NCBI RefSeq assembly: GCF_008370645.1
Contig: NZ_VTZN01000023.1
Span: 1-45,379, forward strand
Reading direction: 5' to 3'
Length of the DNA: 45,379 nt
Origin: Mycobacterium simiae
GTDB lineage: Bacteria > Actinomycetota > Actinomycetes > Mycobacteriales > Mycobacteriaceae
The notes under the pieces are model-generated. The model did not search any database. It was not told the DNA's origin and worked only from the letters and a program-made list of their open reading frames with translations. The position numbers were made by a program, and so were the translations under genes. The stretch's first letter is position 1; every line of letters starts with the position of its first letter. Shown one piece after another: positions 17,112 through 24,348 of this stretch.

Positions 17112-18008
17112 TTACCGGTTCGCCGGGCGGATCACGACCACGGACTGGGTCCGCCGACCCTCGTCACGCAGCAGCGCAATCACCCGATCGGCGGCGTCAC
17201 TGGCGGCATAGATGCCGTCGATACCGGCTGGCGTGAGCGGCCGGCCGTTGGCGACCGCCTCAACTTCCGCGCCGCTGAGGTCGCGGCGCGGAAACAGCAG
17301 CAGGCACGCTTCGTCCATAGTCAGGCTCAGCCGCGGACGCTCCGCCAGCGCTTCCAGTGAGCGCGCCTGGTCTATGCCGAAGCGACCGACGCGAGTCCGC
17401 CGCAACAACGTCAGGTGACCGCCCACGCCCAGCGCGGCACCGAGATCACGGGCCAGCGCGCGGATGTAGGTGCCCGACGAGCAGTCGACGTCGACATCGA
17501 GATCGACGACGCCGTCAGGCCCGCTGCGCACAGCCAACACCTCGAACCGGTCGACGCGAACCGGCCGCGCCTTTAGTTCAACGGAATGGCCTTGGCGCGC
17601 CAGCTGATAGGCGCGCCGGCCGCCGACCTTGATCGCGCTGATCGCCGAGGGCACCTGTTTGATGTCGCCGCGCAGCGTGGTGATCGTGGCGGTGATCGCC
17701 TCGTCCGTGACGTGTGCAGCCGAAACAGACTGCAGCAGTTCACCTTCAGCGTCATCGGTGGTGGTGGACTGCCCCAGTCGGATGGTGGCGAGATACGACT
17801 TCGACGCCGCGGTCAATAGTCCGAGGACCTTGGTGGCGCGGTCGACCCCGATCACCAACACGCCGGTGGCCATTGGATCCAGCGTGCCCGCGTGGCCAAC
17901 CCGGCGGGTAGCGAAGATACGGCGACAGCGCCCCACTACGTCGTGACTGGTCATTCCGGCTGGCTTGTCGACAACCACAAGTCCAGGACCAGCCTGGCTC
18001 TGGCTCAT
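17112..18008 (-). CDS. truB: tRNA pseudouridine-55 synthase
   Basis: Forms pseudouridine 55 in the T-loop of tRNAs (298 aa). The catalytic Asp is D44 in [14 protein letters not shown] (38-51). The N-terminal [15 protein letters not shown] is the KPxGxTS motif. The C-terminus is a small PUA-like domain. The ATG at 18008 shares ATGA with the pptT stop, so truB is translationally coupled to pptT. Upstream in-frame codons fall inside pptT and are not used. Confidence 0.96.
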   Translation of the reverse strand: MSQSQAGPGLVVVDKPAGMTSHDVVGRCRRIFATRRVGHAGTLDPMATGVLVIGVDRATKVLGLLTAASKSYLATIRLGQSTTTDDAEGELLQSVSAAHVTDEAITATITTLRGDIKQVPSAISAIKVGGRRAYQLARQGHSVELKARPVRVDRFEVLAVRSGPDGVVDLDVDVDCSSGTYIRALARDLGAALGVGGHLTLLRRTRVGRFGIDQARSLEALAERPRLSLTMDEACLLLFPRRDLSGAEVEAVANGRPLTPAGIDGIYAASDAADRVIALLRDEGRRTQSVVVIRPANR

Positions 18009-18688
18009 AACACGATCGCAGTCAGCACCAGCCCGCGCTCGACCGACCAGCGCCCGGTCAAGGTCCGCAGCGGCGGACCCGACAAGGCTGATGGGTCGAT
18101 CAAGATGTTGGACGTGAATTGGCCTGTCACTCCGCTGCCATCGGTATCGAAAGTAATGCGCGCGTCCTCGAAGCCCAGCCACCTCTCGGTCAACGGAAAC
18201 CAGGCTTTGTACGTTGCCTCCTTGGCGCAGAACAGGATTCGGTCCCAGTGCAGCTCGGTCGGTATGCGTGCGGGTATCTCAGCGCGCTCGGCCGGAAGGC
18301 TTATTGCATCCAGCACTCCGGTGGGCAATTCGTCGTGGGGTTCGGCGTCGAGGCCTACCGAGCGCACTGCGGCGTTGCGTCCGACCACCGCTCCGCGGTA
18401 TCCCGTGCAGTGAGTCAGGCTGCCCACCACGCCGTCGGGCCAGCAGGGTTGCCCCTTGTCGCCCTTGAGGATTGGTACCGGCGGCACTCCCAGTTCACGC
18501 AGCGCGATGCGGGCGCAGTGCCGGACGGTAGTGAATTCGTTGCGCCGCTTGGCAACAGACCTGGCGATCAGCGGCTCTTCTTGCGGCATCGGCGCCAGGC
18601 CGGGCGGGTCGGAATACAACTCGGCATACGCCAGATCCTCGATCACAGTGCCGGGTAACACCGACGACACCAACATGCTCGTCGTCAC
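18005..18688 (-). CDS. pptT: 4'-phosphopantetheinyl transferase PptT
   Basis: Transfers phosphopantetheine from coenzyme A to carrier proteins of polyketide, non-ribosomal peptide and mycolate synthesis; essential in M. tuberculosis. It is 227 aa. Magnesium and catalytic residues are visible: D114 and E116 in VGLDAEPH, and E157 with K161 in [13 protein letters not shown]. It overlaps truB and the upstream pptH by 4 bp each (ATGA), so the three are co-translated. Its neighbour pptH encodes the reverse activity. Confidence 0.97.
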   Translation of the reverse strand: MTTSMLVSSVLPGTVIEDLAYAELYSDPPGLAPMPQEEPLIARSVAKRRNEFTTVRHCARIALRELGVPPVPILKGDKGQPCWPDGVVGSLTHCTGYRGAVVGRNAAVRSVGLDAEPHDELPTGVLDAISLPAERAEIPARIPTELHWDRILFCAKEATYKAWFPLTERWLGFEDARITFDTDGSGVTGQFTSNILIDPSALSGPPLRTLTGRWSVERGLVLTAIVL

Positions 18689-19650
18689 CGTGACTGCCGC
18701 TGCCGCAATCTTTCCCGGAACTTGGCGGCCTGCGCTCGCATTTCGGGAGTAATCACGAAATGACCGCCGAAGTCATTGAGATACCCGGGTGCGTACTGCG
18801 GGTCCGGCAGCACTTGGCGCAGCCAGCTGTACGGTTTGCGTCGACGCCACTCCCGCGGATAGCCGACCGACACCTCCTCGAATCGCACGTTGTCGTGCCA
18901 CGTGGTGCGAGGAATGTGGAGGTGGCCGTAGACAGAGCACACGGCGTTGTAGCGGGTGTGCCAGTCGGCGGTCTTGGTGGTGCCGCACCACAGCGAGAAC
19001 TCCGGGTAGAACAGCGCGTCGCAGGGCTCACGCACCAAGGGAAAGTGATTTACCAGCACCGTTGGTTGCATCCAGTCGAGCTGCTCGAGGCGAGCCCGGG
19101 TGCTGGCGATCCGTTCGCGACACCAGGCAGCGCGGGTGGGGTACGGCTCGGGCGAGAGCAGGTATTCGTCGGTGGCCACCACGCTGCGCTGCTTGGCGAT
19201 GGCCATGCCCTCGGCCTTGGTGGTGGCGCCGGGCGGCAGAAATGAGTAGTCGTACAGCAAGAACATCGGCACGATGGTGGCCGGGCCACCGCGTTCAGTC
19301 CACACCGGGAAAGGATGCTCCGGAGTCACGACGCCTATTTCGTCGCACATATTGACCAGGTATTCGTAGCGCGACTTGCCGAAGATCTGCATCGGATCGC
19401 GGTTGGTGGTCCACAGCTCGTGGTTGCCGGGAACCCAGATCACCTTGGCAAACCGCCGCCGCAGCAGGTCCAGCGTCCAGCGAATCTCGTCGGTGCGCTC
19501 GGCGACGTCACCGGCCACGATAAGCCAATCGTCCGGCGACGACGGGTGCAACGATTCGGCGACGGGCTTGTTGCCCAGGTGACCGGTATGCAGGTCAGAC
19601 ACCGCCCACAGCGTCGGCTGCGCCCCAGGGTTCCACTCGTGCCGTGTCAC
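18685..19650 (-). CDS. pptH: Metallophosphoesterase, phosphopantetheinyl hydrolase PptH
   Basis: A calcineurin-like phosphoesterase (321 aa). Its M. tuberculosis orthologue Rv2795c was reported as PptH, which removes phosphopantetheine from carrier proteins and so opposes PptT. Metal-ligand motifs appear in order: D19 and H21 (SDLHTGH), D48 (AGDVAER), N76-H77 (GNHELW), NHFPL, and YGHLHIPR near the end. The GTG at 19650 lacks a ribosome site. A TAGGCT box lies 8 nt upstream, so the message may be leaderless or nearly so. Its stop overlaps the pptT start. Confidence 0.92.
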   Translation of the reverse strand: MTRHEWNPGAQPTLWAVSDLHTGHLGNKPVAESLHPSSPDDWLIVAGDVAERTDEIRWTLDLLRRRFAKVIWVPGNHELWTTNRDPMQIFGKSRYEYLVNMCDEIGVVTPEHPFPVWTERGGPATIVPMFLLYDYSFLPPGATTKAEGMAIAKQRSVVATDEYLLSPEPYPTRAAWCRERIASTRARLEQLDWMQPTVLVNHFPLVREPCDALFYPEFSLWCGTTKTADWHTRYNAVCSVYGHLHIPRTTWHDNVRFEEVSVGYPREWRRRKPYSWLRQVLPDPQYAPGYLNDFGGHFVITPEMRAQAAKFRERLRQRQSR

Positions 19651-19658
19651 GATTAACC

Positions 19659-19664
19659 AGCCTA
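19659..19664 (-). promoter_or_regulatory. Putative -10 box (TAGGCT) for pptH-pptT-truB
   Basis: TAGGCT lies 8 nt before the pptH GTG in the 45-bp gap after the outer lppV copy; it fits TAnnnT. Confidence 0.35.
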
Positions 19665-19695
19665 ACGACCGGGCGAGGTGGAGACGAAATCCTCG

Positions 19696-20256
19696 CTATG
19701 GGGTCGGCGTGGGTTTTGGGGTATCGGTTTGGCTGATCCGACAGTCCGATTGTGCCGTGAGTGATGAAGCTACCTGGGTCCCGAGCTTGAATTCGACGCC
19801 GCCAGTTCCAGAAATGTACACATCGTGGTCACCCGGCTTATCCTTCATGACACCAAAGTTGGTGGCGCCGAACTGTTTCGCACCGTCTTTCACGATTTGC
19901 ACCGCCTGCGCCCACCTGTCGTCGGGGATTGGCCCACTGAACCCGACCATGAAATACGCTGCTTTGGCCCTGGTCCATTCATACTCACCCCCGCAGCCAT
20001 TCCAGCTATCCATATCCATCGACCAGCTCAACCCAGGCACGAGCGCCGTGATGGCATTGGCCATCTGGGTCACCGCGGCCCGGTACTTGTCCTTGGCGGC
20101 CTCCAGCGGCGGCTTGGCGCGTAGTGCGTTCTCCAGTTCGGCGACTTTCTCCGGGCTCAATGGGCCCTCCTCTCCACTACCGGTCCCATGACCGCTGCGA
20201 CCACACCCCACCGCCATCACACACACCACGGCCAGCCACACCACTAGGCACCGCAT
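19696..20256 (-). CDS. lppV: Lipoprotein LppV, tandem copy A (outermost)
   Basis: First (leftmost) of three tandem lipoprotein genes, 186 aa from the ATG at 20256. The signal peptide (residues 4-17) ends in a lipobox-like AVGC with Cys18. The mature domain has an Asp/Trp-rich core (DMDSWNGCGGEYEW) and FMVGFSGPIPDDRWAQAV, and ends in a Pro-Thr tail. No enzyme motif is seen. From about 19872 up to 20351 it appears identical to copy B. A longer in-frame start (20319) would read through the hydrolase remnant, so it is judged not real. It may be an immunity-type lipoprotein for the neighbouring hydrolase family (inference). Confidence 0.85.
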   Translation of the reverse strand: MRCLVVWLAVVCVMAVGCGRSGHGTGSGEEGPLSPEKVAELENALRAKPPLEAAKDKYRAAVTQMANAITALVPGLSWSMDMDSWNGCGGEYEWTRAKAAYFMVGFSGPIPDDRWAQAVQIVKDGAKQFGATNFGVMKDKPGDHDVYISGTGGVEFKLGTQVASSLTAQSDCRISQTDTPKPTPTP

Positions 20257-20309
20257 CAAGGTGCGCCGGCTGTCCCCGCCATGCCACCGCCCAACTGCTG
20301 CAGGACTGG
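20256..20309 (-). pseudogene. Remnant of the hydrolase C-terminus before lppV copy A
   Basis: In one frame the 17 codons before the TGA at 20258-20256 read PVLQQLGGGMAGTAGAP. The intact hydrolase ends PPVLGGGMPGAPGPLPAGGH before an equally placed TGATG. DNA over the Gly-rich part matches at about 19 of 26 bases by eye. This is best read as the surviving end of a deleted hydrolase copy. Confidence 0.65.
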
Positions 20310-20351
20310 TCTCACACATGATGGCCCGCGGCTTGCGCTAACAGCTGGCCA

Positions 20352-20912
20352 CTACGGCGTCGGCGAGGGCTTCGGAGTGTCGGTTTGGCTGATCCGGCAG
20401 TCCGACTGCGCCGTGAGTGATGAAGCTACCTGGGTCCCGAGCTTGAATTCGACACCGCCAGTTCCAGAAACGTACACATCGTGGTCACCCGGCTTATCCT
20501 TCATGACACCAAAGTTGTTGGCGCCGAACTGTTTCGCACCGTCTTTCACGATTTGCACCGCCTGCGCCCACCTGTCGTCGGGGATTGGCCCACTGAACCC
20601 GACCATGAAATACGCTGCTTTGGCCCTGGTCCATTCATACTCACCCCCGCAGCCATTCCAGCTATCCATATCCATCGACCAGCTCAACCCAGGCACGAGC
20701 GCCGTGATGGCATTGGCCATCTGGGTCACCGCGGCCCGGTACTTGTCCTTGGCGGCCTCCAGCGGCGGCTTGGCGCGTAGTGCGTTCTCCAGTTCGGCGA
20801 CTTTCTCCGGGCTCAATGGGCCCTCCTCTCCACTACCGGTCCCATGACCGCTGCGACCACACCCCACCGCCATCACACACACCACGGCCAGCCACACCAC
20901 TAGGCACCGCAT
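20352..20912 (-). CDS. lppV: Lipoprotein LppV, tandem copy B (middle)
   Basis: Middle copy of the lipoprotein, 186 aa from the ATG at 20912, with the same signal peptide and Cys18 lipobox as copy A. Protein differences from A are few: N for T before NFGV, VYV for VYI, and a KPSPTP tail in place of KPTPTP. Its 3' third is almost identical to copy C, while its 5' two thirds are identical to copy A. It is therefore a mosaic, as expected from recombination between repeats. A longer frame to 20975 runs through the hydrolase remnant and is not favoured. Confidence 0.85.
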   Translation of the reverse strand: MRCLVVWLAVVCVMAVGCGRSGHGTGSGEEGPLSPEKVAELENALRAKPPLEAAKDKYRAAVTQMANAITALVPGLSWSMDMDSWNGCGGEYEWTRAKAAYFMVGFSGPIPDDRWAQAVQIVKDGAKQFGANNFGVMKDKPGDHDVYVSGTGGVEFKLGTQVASSLTAQSDCRISQTDTPKPSPTP

Positions 20913-20965
20913 CAAGGTGCGCCGGCTGTCCCCGCCATGCCACCGCCCAACTGCTGCAGGACTGG
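20912..20965 (-). pseudogene. Remnant of the hydrolase C-terminus before lppV copy B
   Basis: Identical in sequence to the remnant in unit 1: the frame PVLQQLGGGMAGTAGAP then TGA overlapping the lppV ATG as TGATG. Confidence 0.65.
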
Positions 20966-21007
20966 TCTCACACATGATGGCCCGCGGCTTGCGCTAACAG
21001 CTGGCCA

Positions 21008-21568
21008 CTACGGCGTCGGCGAGGGCTTCGGAGTGTCGGTTTGGCTGATCCGGCAGTCCGACTGCGCCGTGAGTGATGAAGCTACCTGGGTCCCGAGCTT
21101 GAATTCGACGCCGCCAGTTCCAGAAATGTACACATCGTGGTCACCCGGCTTATCCTTCATGACACCAAAGTTGTTGGCGCCGAACTGTTTCGCACCGTCT
21201 TTCACGATTTGCACCGCCTGCGCCCACCTGTCGTCGGGGATTGGCCCACTGAACCCGACCATGAAATACGCCATCTTGGCGTTGGTCCATACATATTGAC
21301 CGCCGCAGTGATTCCAGCTGTCCATATCCATCGACCACGTCAACCCAGGCACGAGCGCCGTGATGGCATTGGCCATCCGAGTCACCGCGGCCCGGTACTC
21401 ATCCTTGGCGGCCTCCAGCGGCGGCTTGGCGCGTAGGGGGTTCTCCAGTTCGGCGACTTTCTCCGGGCTCAATGGGCCCTCCTCCCCACTACCGATCCCA
21501 TGACCACTGGGACCGCAACCGACCGCCATCACACACACGACGGCCAGCCACACCACCAGGCACCGCAT
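21008..21568 (-). CDS. lppV: Lipoprotein LppV, tandem copy C (next to the intact hydrolase)
   Basis: The copy directly downstream of the intact hydrolase; its ATG (21568) overlaps the hydrolase TGA as TGATG, so it is translationally coupled. It is 186 aa with Cys18 in the lipobox AVGC. It is the most divergent copy in the middle (NHCGGQYVWTNAKMAYFM where A and B have NGCGGEYEWTRAKAAYFM; R for Q in AVTRMAN), yet its last ~80 codons match copy B almost exactly. It is probably the founder of the array and the closest equivalent of M. tuberculosis LppV (Rv2796c). Confidence 0.9.
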   Translation of the reverse strand: MRCLVVWLAVVCVMAVGCGPSGHGIGSGEEGPLSPEKVAELENPLRAKPPLEAAKDEYRAAVTRMANAITALVPGLTWSMDMDSWNHCGGQYVWTNAKMAYFMVGFSGPIPDDRWAQAVQIVKDGAKQFGANNFGVMKDKPGDHDVYISGTGGVEFKLGTQVASSLTAQSDCRISQTDTPKPSPTP

Positions 21569-21571
21569 CAA
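21008..21571 (-). repeat. Tandem repeat unit 3 (partial; lppV copy C)
   Basis: Matches units 1 and 2 across lppV but diverges just upstream of the ATG, where the intact hydrolase gene replaces the 95-bp remnant segment. Confidence 0.9.
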
Positions 21572-23256
21572 TGTCCCCCGGCAGGTAGAGGGCCCGGTGC
21601 GCCCGGCATGCCGCCACCCAGCACTGGTGGCAGCAGCGGCGCGCTCACCTTGTTGCCCGGCAGCCCGGCGGCGATCGCCGCCAAGTTATACCCGGACATC
21701 CGCAGCTGCGGCTGGCCGGCGGCATCCTGGAAGACCCGTGGGTAGTCGCCATGGGCATACACCCCGTCACGCCAAATGCCGCCAGGGTCAAAACCTGCCT
21801 GGGATGACAGCTCCGTCAACCCGGGGGTCAGATAGGGGTTTGGACCCCAACCGTGCAGCGGCGCGAGCGGAGCGACCGCACTGGTGATCAGGTCGTGCGG
21901 AGCTTGCATCACATAGGCCTGTCCGTGGTCCAGCCCAAGCTGCGCCGGGCTGTACAGCTCCAGGCCGGGCGAGCCGTAGAACACCACATCGTTGACGGGA
22001 TGGGCGCCGTGGGCGTTGAGGTCCTGCAAGGCCAGCGACGCCGTCAACGATCCATAGGAGTGGCCCAATACGGTCAGGTGGCCAGTAGGGTTGTTAGCCC
22101 GAACCTGCTGCAGGTACCTCGACAGATCGGCAGCCCCCGCCCGTGCCTGCCCGTCGGTCATGGTTTGCCACAAGTCGTGGGCACTTCCAGTGTCAAGCGG
22201 GTTGGGAGGCGGGTTGTAGCCCATCCAAGCGATGGCGGCAACAGATGTCGGTAAGCCGGCGTTTTTCAATTGCCGGGCTTCTTCGGCTTGCAGGTTGCGG
22301 GCCTCAGTCACCATGCCGGGCAAGGTACCCCGTAGCGTCGACCCGACGCCGGGCACGGTCACCGACACATTGGCGGCGGTGTCAGGATTACCGACCGCCA
22401 CCGCCGCCAACACCTGCTGGCGTGGGTCCTCGGGAAGATGCAGCTGGGCGAGGTAGGTCTCCGGGGCGTTCCGCAGCGCCTGGTCAACCGCATCAAGATC
22501 GCCCAGCCGGCCCTTGGCGGCGGTCAGCTGATCATCGAGGGCGGCGAGTTGACCCAACGCATCGCTGTCGAGGATGCCGTTGTGGTAGTCCGTGGCAGCC
22601 TGCGCCACGAGTTGCTCATAACGCCCCTGCAGCTGCCCGATCCGGGCTTGCAGCTTGGCGCGTTCCTCGCGCAGCCGCTCCTCGTTGGCATCGCTGGCAA
22701 GCTGTGTCGGCGTCAAACCTTCAGGACCGACCGGCGGGCCAGAGTCAGCCGGAATGGGCGAATCACCGTCCGCCATATTGACCGCTGAGGCCAATTCCTC
22801 GTCGACTTCGTTAGCTTCGGCCACAATCACATCCAGCTCAGCCTGCAGCTGGGCTTGCTTGGCCAGCATCCGCGCCCACTCCGCCTCGGTGTATCGCAGC
22901 CCGGGAAGCGGCACCACCTTGTTCGATAGCGCAGCGATCGTCAGCTCGGCGGCCGCGGCGTCCTTGCGCAGTGCGGCCAGCTCGGATTGGACCTGCACAA
23001 TCCCGTCAGCGGCCTTGTCAGCCGCCCGAGCGACGGCCAACGCCTCGAACCCGTGGGCGTCGAGGTCCTGGCGGATAGCCGCGTTTTGGTGTGCCGCCGC
23101 CTCGGCGGTCTTACCCCCCGAGCTCGCGAAAATCGACAGCGTCGCTAACTGACGCGACGCCTCGAACGTCACGTCTGCGCGGGCTTTGGCCCCGTGAAAC
23201 ACCTCCCGGACCGCTTGGGCGTCCCACCGTTCGATGTCAGCCACCGTCAACGTCAC
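21568..23256 (-). CDS. Coiled-coil N-terminal domain plus DUF1023-type alpha/beta hydrolase, Rv2797c-like
   Basis: A 562-aa two-part protein. Residues 1-~270 are helical and coiled-coil-like, rich in Ala, Glu, Gln and Leu (for example SELAALRKDAAAAELT and REERAKLQARIGQLQ). Residues ~290-535 are an alpha/beta hydrolase of the DUF1023 (Abhydrolase_8) type, with nucleophile Ser400 in LGHSYGS. Likely acid and base are D455 (APHDLIT) and H502 (YAHGDY). No signal peptide is present. A WXG100-like gene ends 3 bp upstream and a lipoprotein gene overlaps its stop. Helical domain plus hydrolase next to a WXG-like partner suggests a type VII secretion substrate (inference). The substrate of the hydrolase is unknown. 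Confidence 0.86.
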   Translation of the reverse strand: MTLTVADIERWDAQAVREVFHGAKARADVTFEASRQLATLSIFASSGGKTAEAAAHQNAAIRQDLDAHGFEALAVARAADKAADGIVQVQSELAALRKDAAAAELTIAALSNKVVPLPGLRYTEAEWARMLAKQAQLQAELDVIVAEANEVDEELASAVNMADGDSPIPADSGPPVGPEGLTPTQLASDANEERLREERAKLQARIGQLQGRYEQLVAQAATDYHNGILDSDALGQLAALDDQLTAAKGRLGDLDAVDQALRNAPETYLAQLHLPEDPRQQVLAAVAVGNPDTAANVSVTVPGVGSTLRGTLPGMVTEARNLQAEEARQLKNAGLPTSVAAIAWMGYNPPPNPLDTGSAHDLWQTMTDGQARAGAADLSRYLQQVRANNPTGHLTVLGHSYGSLTASLALQDLNAHGAHPVNDVVFYGSPGLELYSPAQLGLDHGQAYVMQAPHDLITSAVAPLAPLHGWGPNPYLTPGLTELSSQAGFDPGGIWRDGVYAHGDYPRVFQDAAGQPQLRMSGYNLAAIAAGLPGNKVSAPLLPPVLGGGMPGAPGPLPAGGH

Positions 23257-23259
23257 CGA

Positions 23260-23586
23260 TCACTCCTGAGAGCTGCCGGCGATACCGTCTGCGGATAACC
23301 CGACTTGGGCGAGCGCCTGGGCCCGCTGCGCCTCCGCTTCCGCATGCCCGACAGCGGCCTCGTGCAGCCCGCGTGCGTGATCGCCGATCCTGGTCAGCAA
23401 CGCCCTCGATGCCTCCAGCCAGTCGTCCACTTTGGCGTTGAGCGCCCTCGCCGAGGCGCCCTGCCAGCCGAACTGGGCAGCTTGCATCCGATAGTCAGAC
23501 GACAGATGTCCGGCCGCCAGGTCCTCACCATGGCCAGTCACCCGCGCCGCTGAGTGCAGCCACTGCTGCGGACTGATCTGAAACAC
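23260..23586 (-). CDS. WXG100-like (ESX-type) small helical protein, Rv2798c-like
   Basis: A 108-aa, all-helical protein with the turn motif W41-Q-G43 (AQFGWQGASARALNAKV) in the middle, as in WXG100/EspC-like type VII secretion proteins. The classic YxxxD/E export tail is not evident, so it may rely on the hydrolase partner or be a distant relative. The start is GTG at 23586 with an excellent GAGGAGGT ribosome site. The hydrolase gene starts 3 bp after its stop. Helical, Ala/Gln-rich C-terminus. Function is not known. Confidence 0.78.
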   Translation of the reverse strand: MFQISPQQWLHSAARVTGHGEDLAAGHLSSDYRMQAAQFGWQGASARALNAKVDDWLEASRALLTRIGDHARGLHEAAVGHAEAEAQRAQALAQVGLSADGIAGSSQE

Positions 23587-23711
23587 CCGACCTCCTCATG
23601 CCCGTCGCAGGCCCTTCATTATGCGTCAGCGGCAGCGAAGGCCGTATTCACCAATGCCGGGCACGGGTAGAACAAGTTCTCGTTTCCCTGTGAGGGCGCC
23701 GAGGCGACTTG

Positions 23712-23717
23712 TACACT
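23712..23717 (+). promoter_or_regulatory. Putative -10 box (TACACT) for the Rv2799-like gene
   Basis: TACACT lies 34 bp before the GTG at 23752 and fits TAnnnT; the -35 is unclear. Confidence 0.35.
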
Positions 23718-23751
23718 CCCGGCAAGAGGACCGCCAAGGGCAGGGGGTGTC

Positions 23752-24333
23752 GTGTTCGCCAAGGTGCGTCTGGCCGGAGCGTTCGGTGCGCTGGTTACAG
23801 CAGCGGTTGCCGGCACGGTGGGCTGGCAAGGCGCCTCCCCCACACCGGCCGACCAAAAGATCGAGCTGCGGTCAACCGCCGCGCCGATGTCGACCACGAT
23901 GAAGAGCCCAATCGTGGCGACCACCGACCCCAGCCCGTTCGACCCGTGCAATGACATTCCCTTCGAAGCGATCCAGCGGTTCGGTCTGGCCTATACGCCG
24001 CCGGAAGCCGAGGAGGGGCTGCGGTGCCACTACGATGCGGGCAACTACCAGCTTGCCGTCGAGCCCATCATCTGGCGGACCTACGCCCAAACACTGCCGC
24101 CCGACGCCATCGAAACCACCATCGCCGGCCACCGCGCCGCGCAGTACTGGGTGCTCAAGCCGACGTACCACAACAGCTTCTGGTACTCCTCCTGCATGGT
24201 GGCGTTCAAGACCAGCTACGGAGTGATCCAGCAGTCGCTGTTCTACTCCACGGTCTATTCCGAGCCAGACGTCGACTGCCCGTCCACCAACCTGCAGCGG
24301 GCCAACGACCTGGCCCCGTATTACAAGTTCTAA
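23752..24333 (+). CDS. Secreted or membrane-anchored DUF3558-like protein, Rv2799-like
   Basis: A 193-aa exported protein with an N-terminal hydrophobic segment (~8-26, AGAFGALVTAAVAGTVGW) and no clear lipobox Cys. The mature domain has two likely disulfide pairs: DPCNDIPFEAIQRFGL with RCHYDAG, and SSCMVAFKT with VDCPS. This resembles the DUF3558 family common in mycobacterial lipoproteins. The start is GTG at 23752 with purine-rich AAGGGCAGGGGG upstream. It is divergent from the WXG-like gene and 15 bp before the CocE-like gene, with which it is probably co-transcribed. Function is unknown. Confidence 0.72.
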   Translation: MFAKVRLAGAFGALVTAAVAGTVGWQGASPTPADQKIELRSTAAPMSTTMKSPIVATTDPSPFDPCNDIPFEAIQRFGLAYTPPEAEEGLRCHYDAGNYQLAVEPIIWRTYAQTLPPDAIETTIAGHRAAQYWVLKPTYHNSFWYSSCMVAFKTSYGVIQQSLFYSTVYSEPDVDCPSTNLQRANDLAPYYKF

Positions 24334-24348
24334 CTGCCACCCGGGGCT

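Larger units (their letters stand above)
19696..20351 (-). repeat. 656-bp tandem repeat unit 1 (lppV copy A plus hydrolase remnant)
   Basis: The unit contains lppV copy A and the 95 bp before it. It is nearly identical to unit 2 (offset exactly 656 bp), with differences confined mostly to the lppV 3' end. Confidence 0.93.
20352..21007 (-). repeat. 656-bp tandem repeat unit 2 (lppV copy B plus hydrolase remnant)
   Basis: Same content as unit 1. The 95 bp upstream of the lppV ATG are identical in both units. Confidence 0.93.

Noticed and set aside
20257..20319. Longer lppV starts at 20319 and 20975 with a twin-arginine-like SRRTLM segment
   Set aside because: The added codons read across the hydrolase remnant in another frame. 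Copy C, whose start is fixed by the TGATG overlap, has no such extension.
19709..20847. Long plus-strand open frames (160-188 aa) across the lppV repeats
   Set aside because: They are antisense to lppV, repeat only because the DNA repeats, and lack signal, family resemblance and ribosome sites.
19696..21571. 656-bp repeats as an insertion sequence or composite element
   Set aside because: No transposase, terminal inverted repeats or target duplications; the units contain only lppV and a gene remnant.
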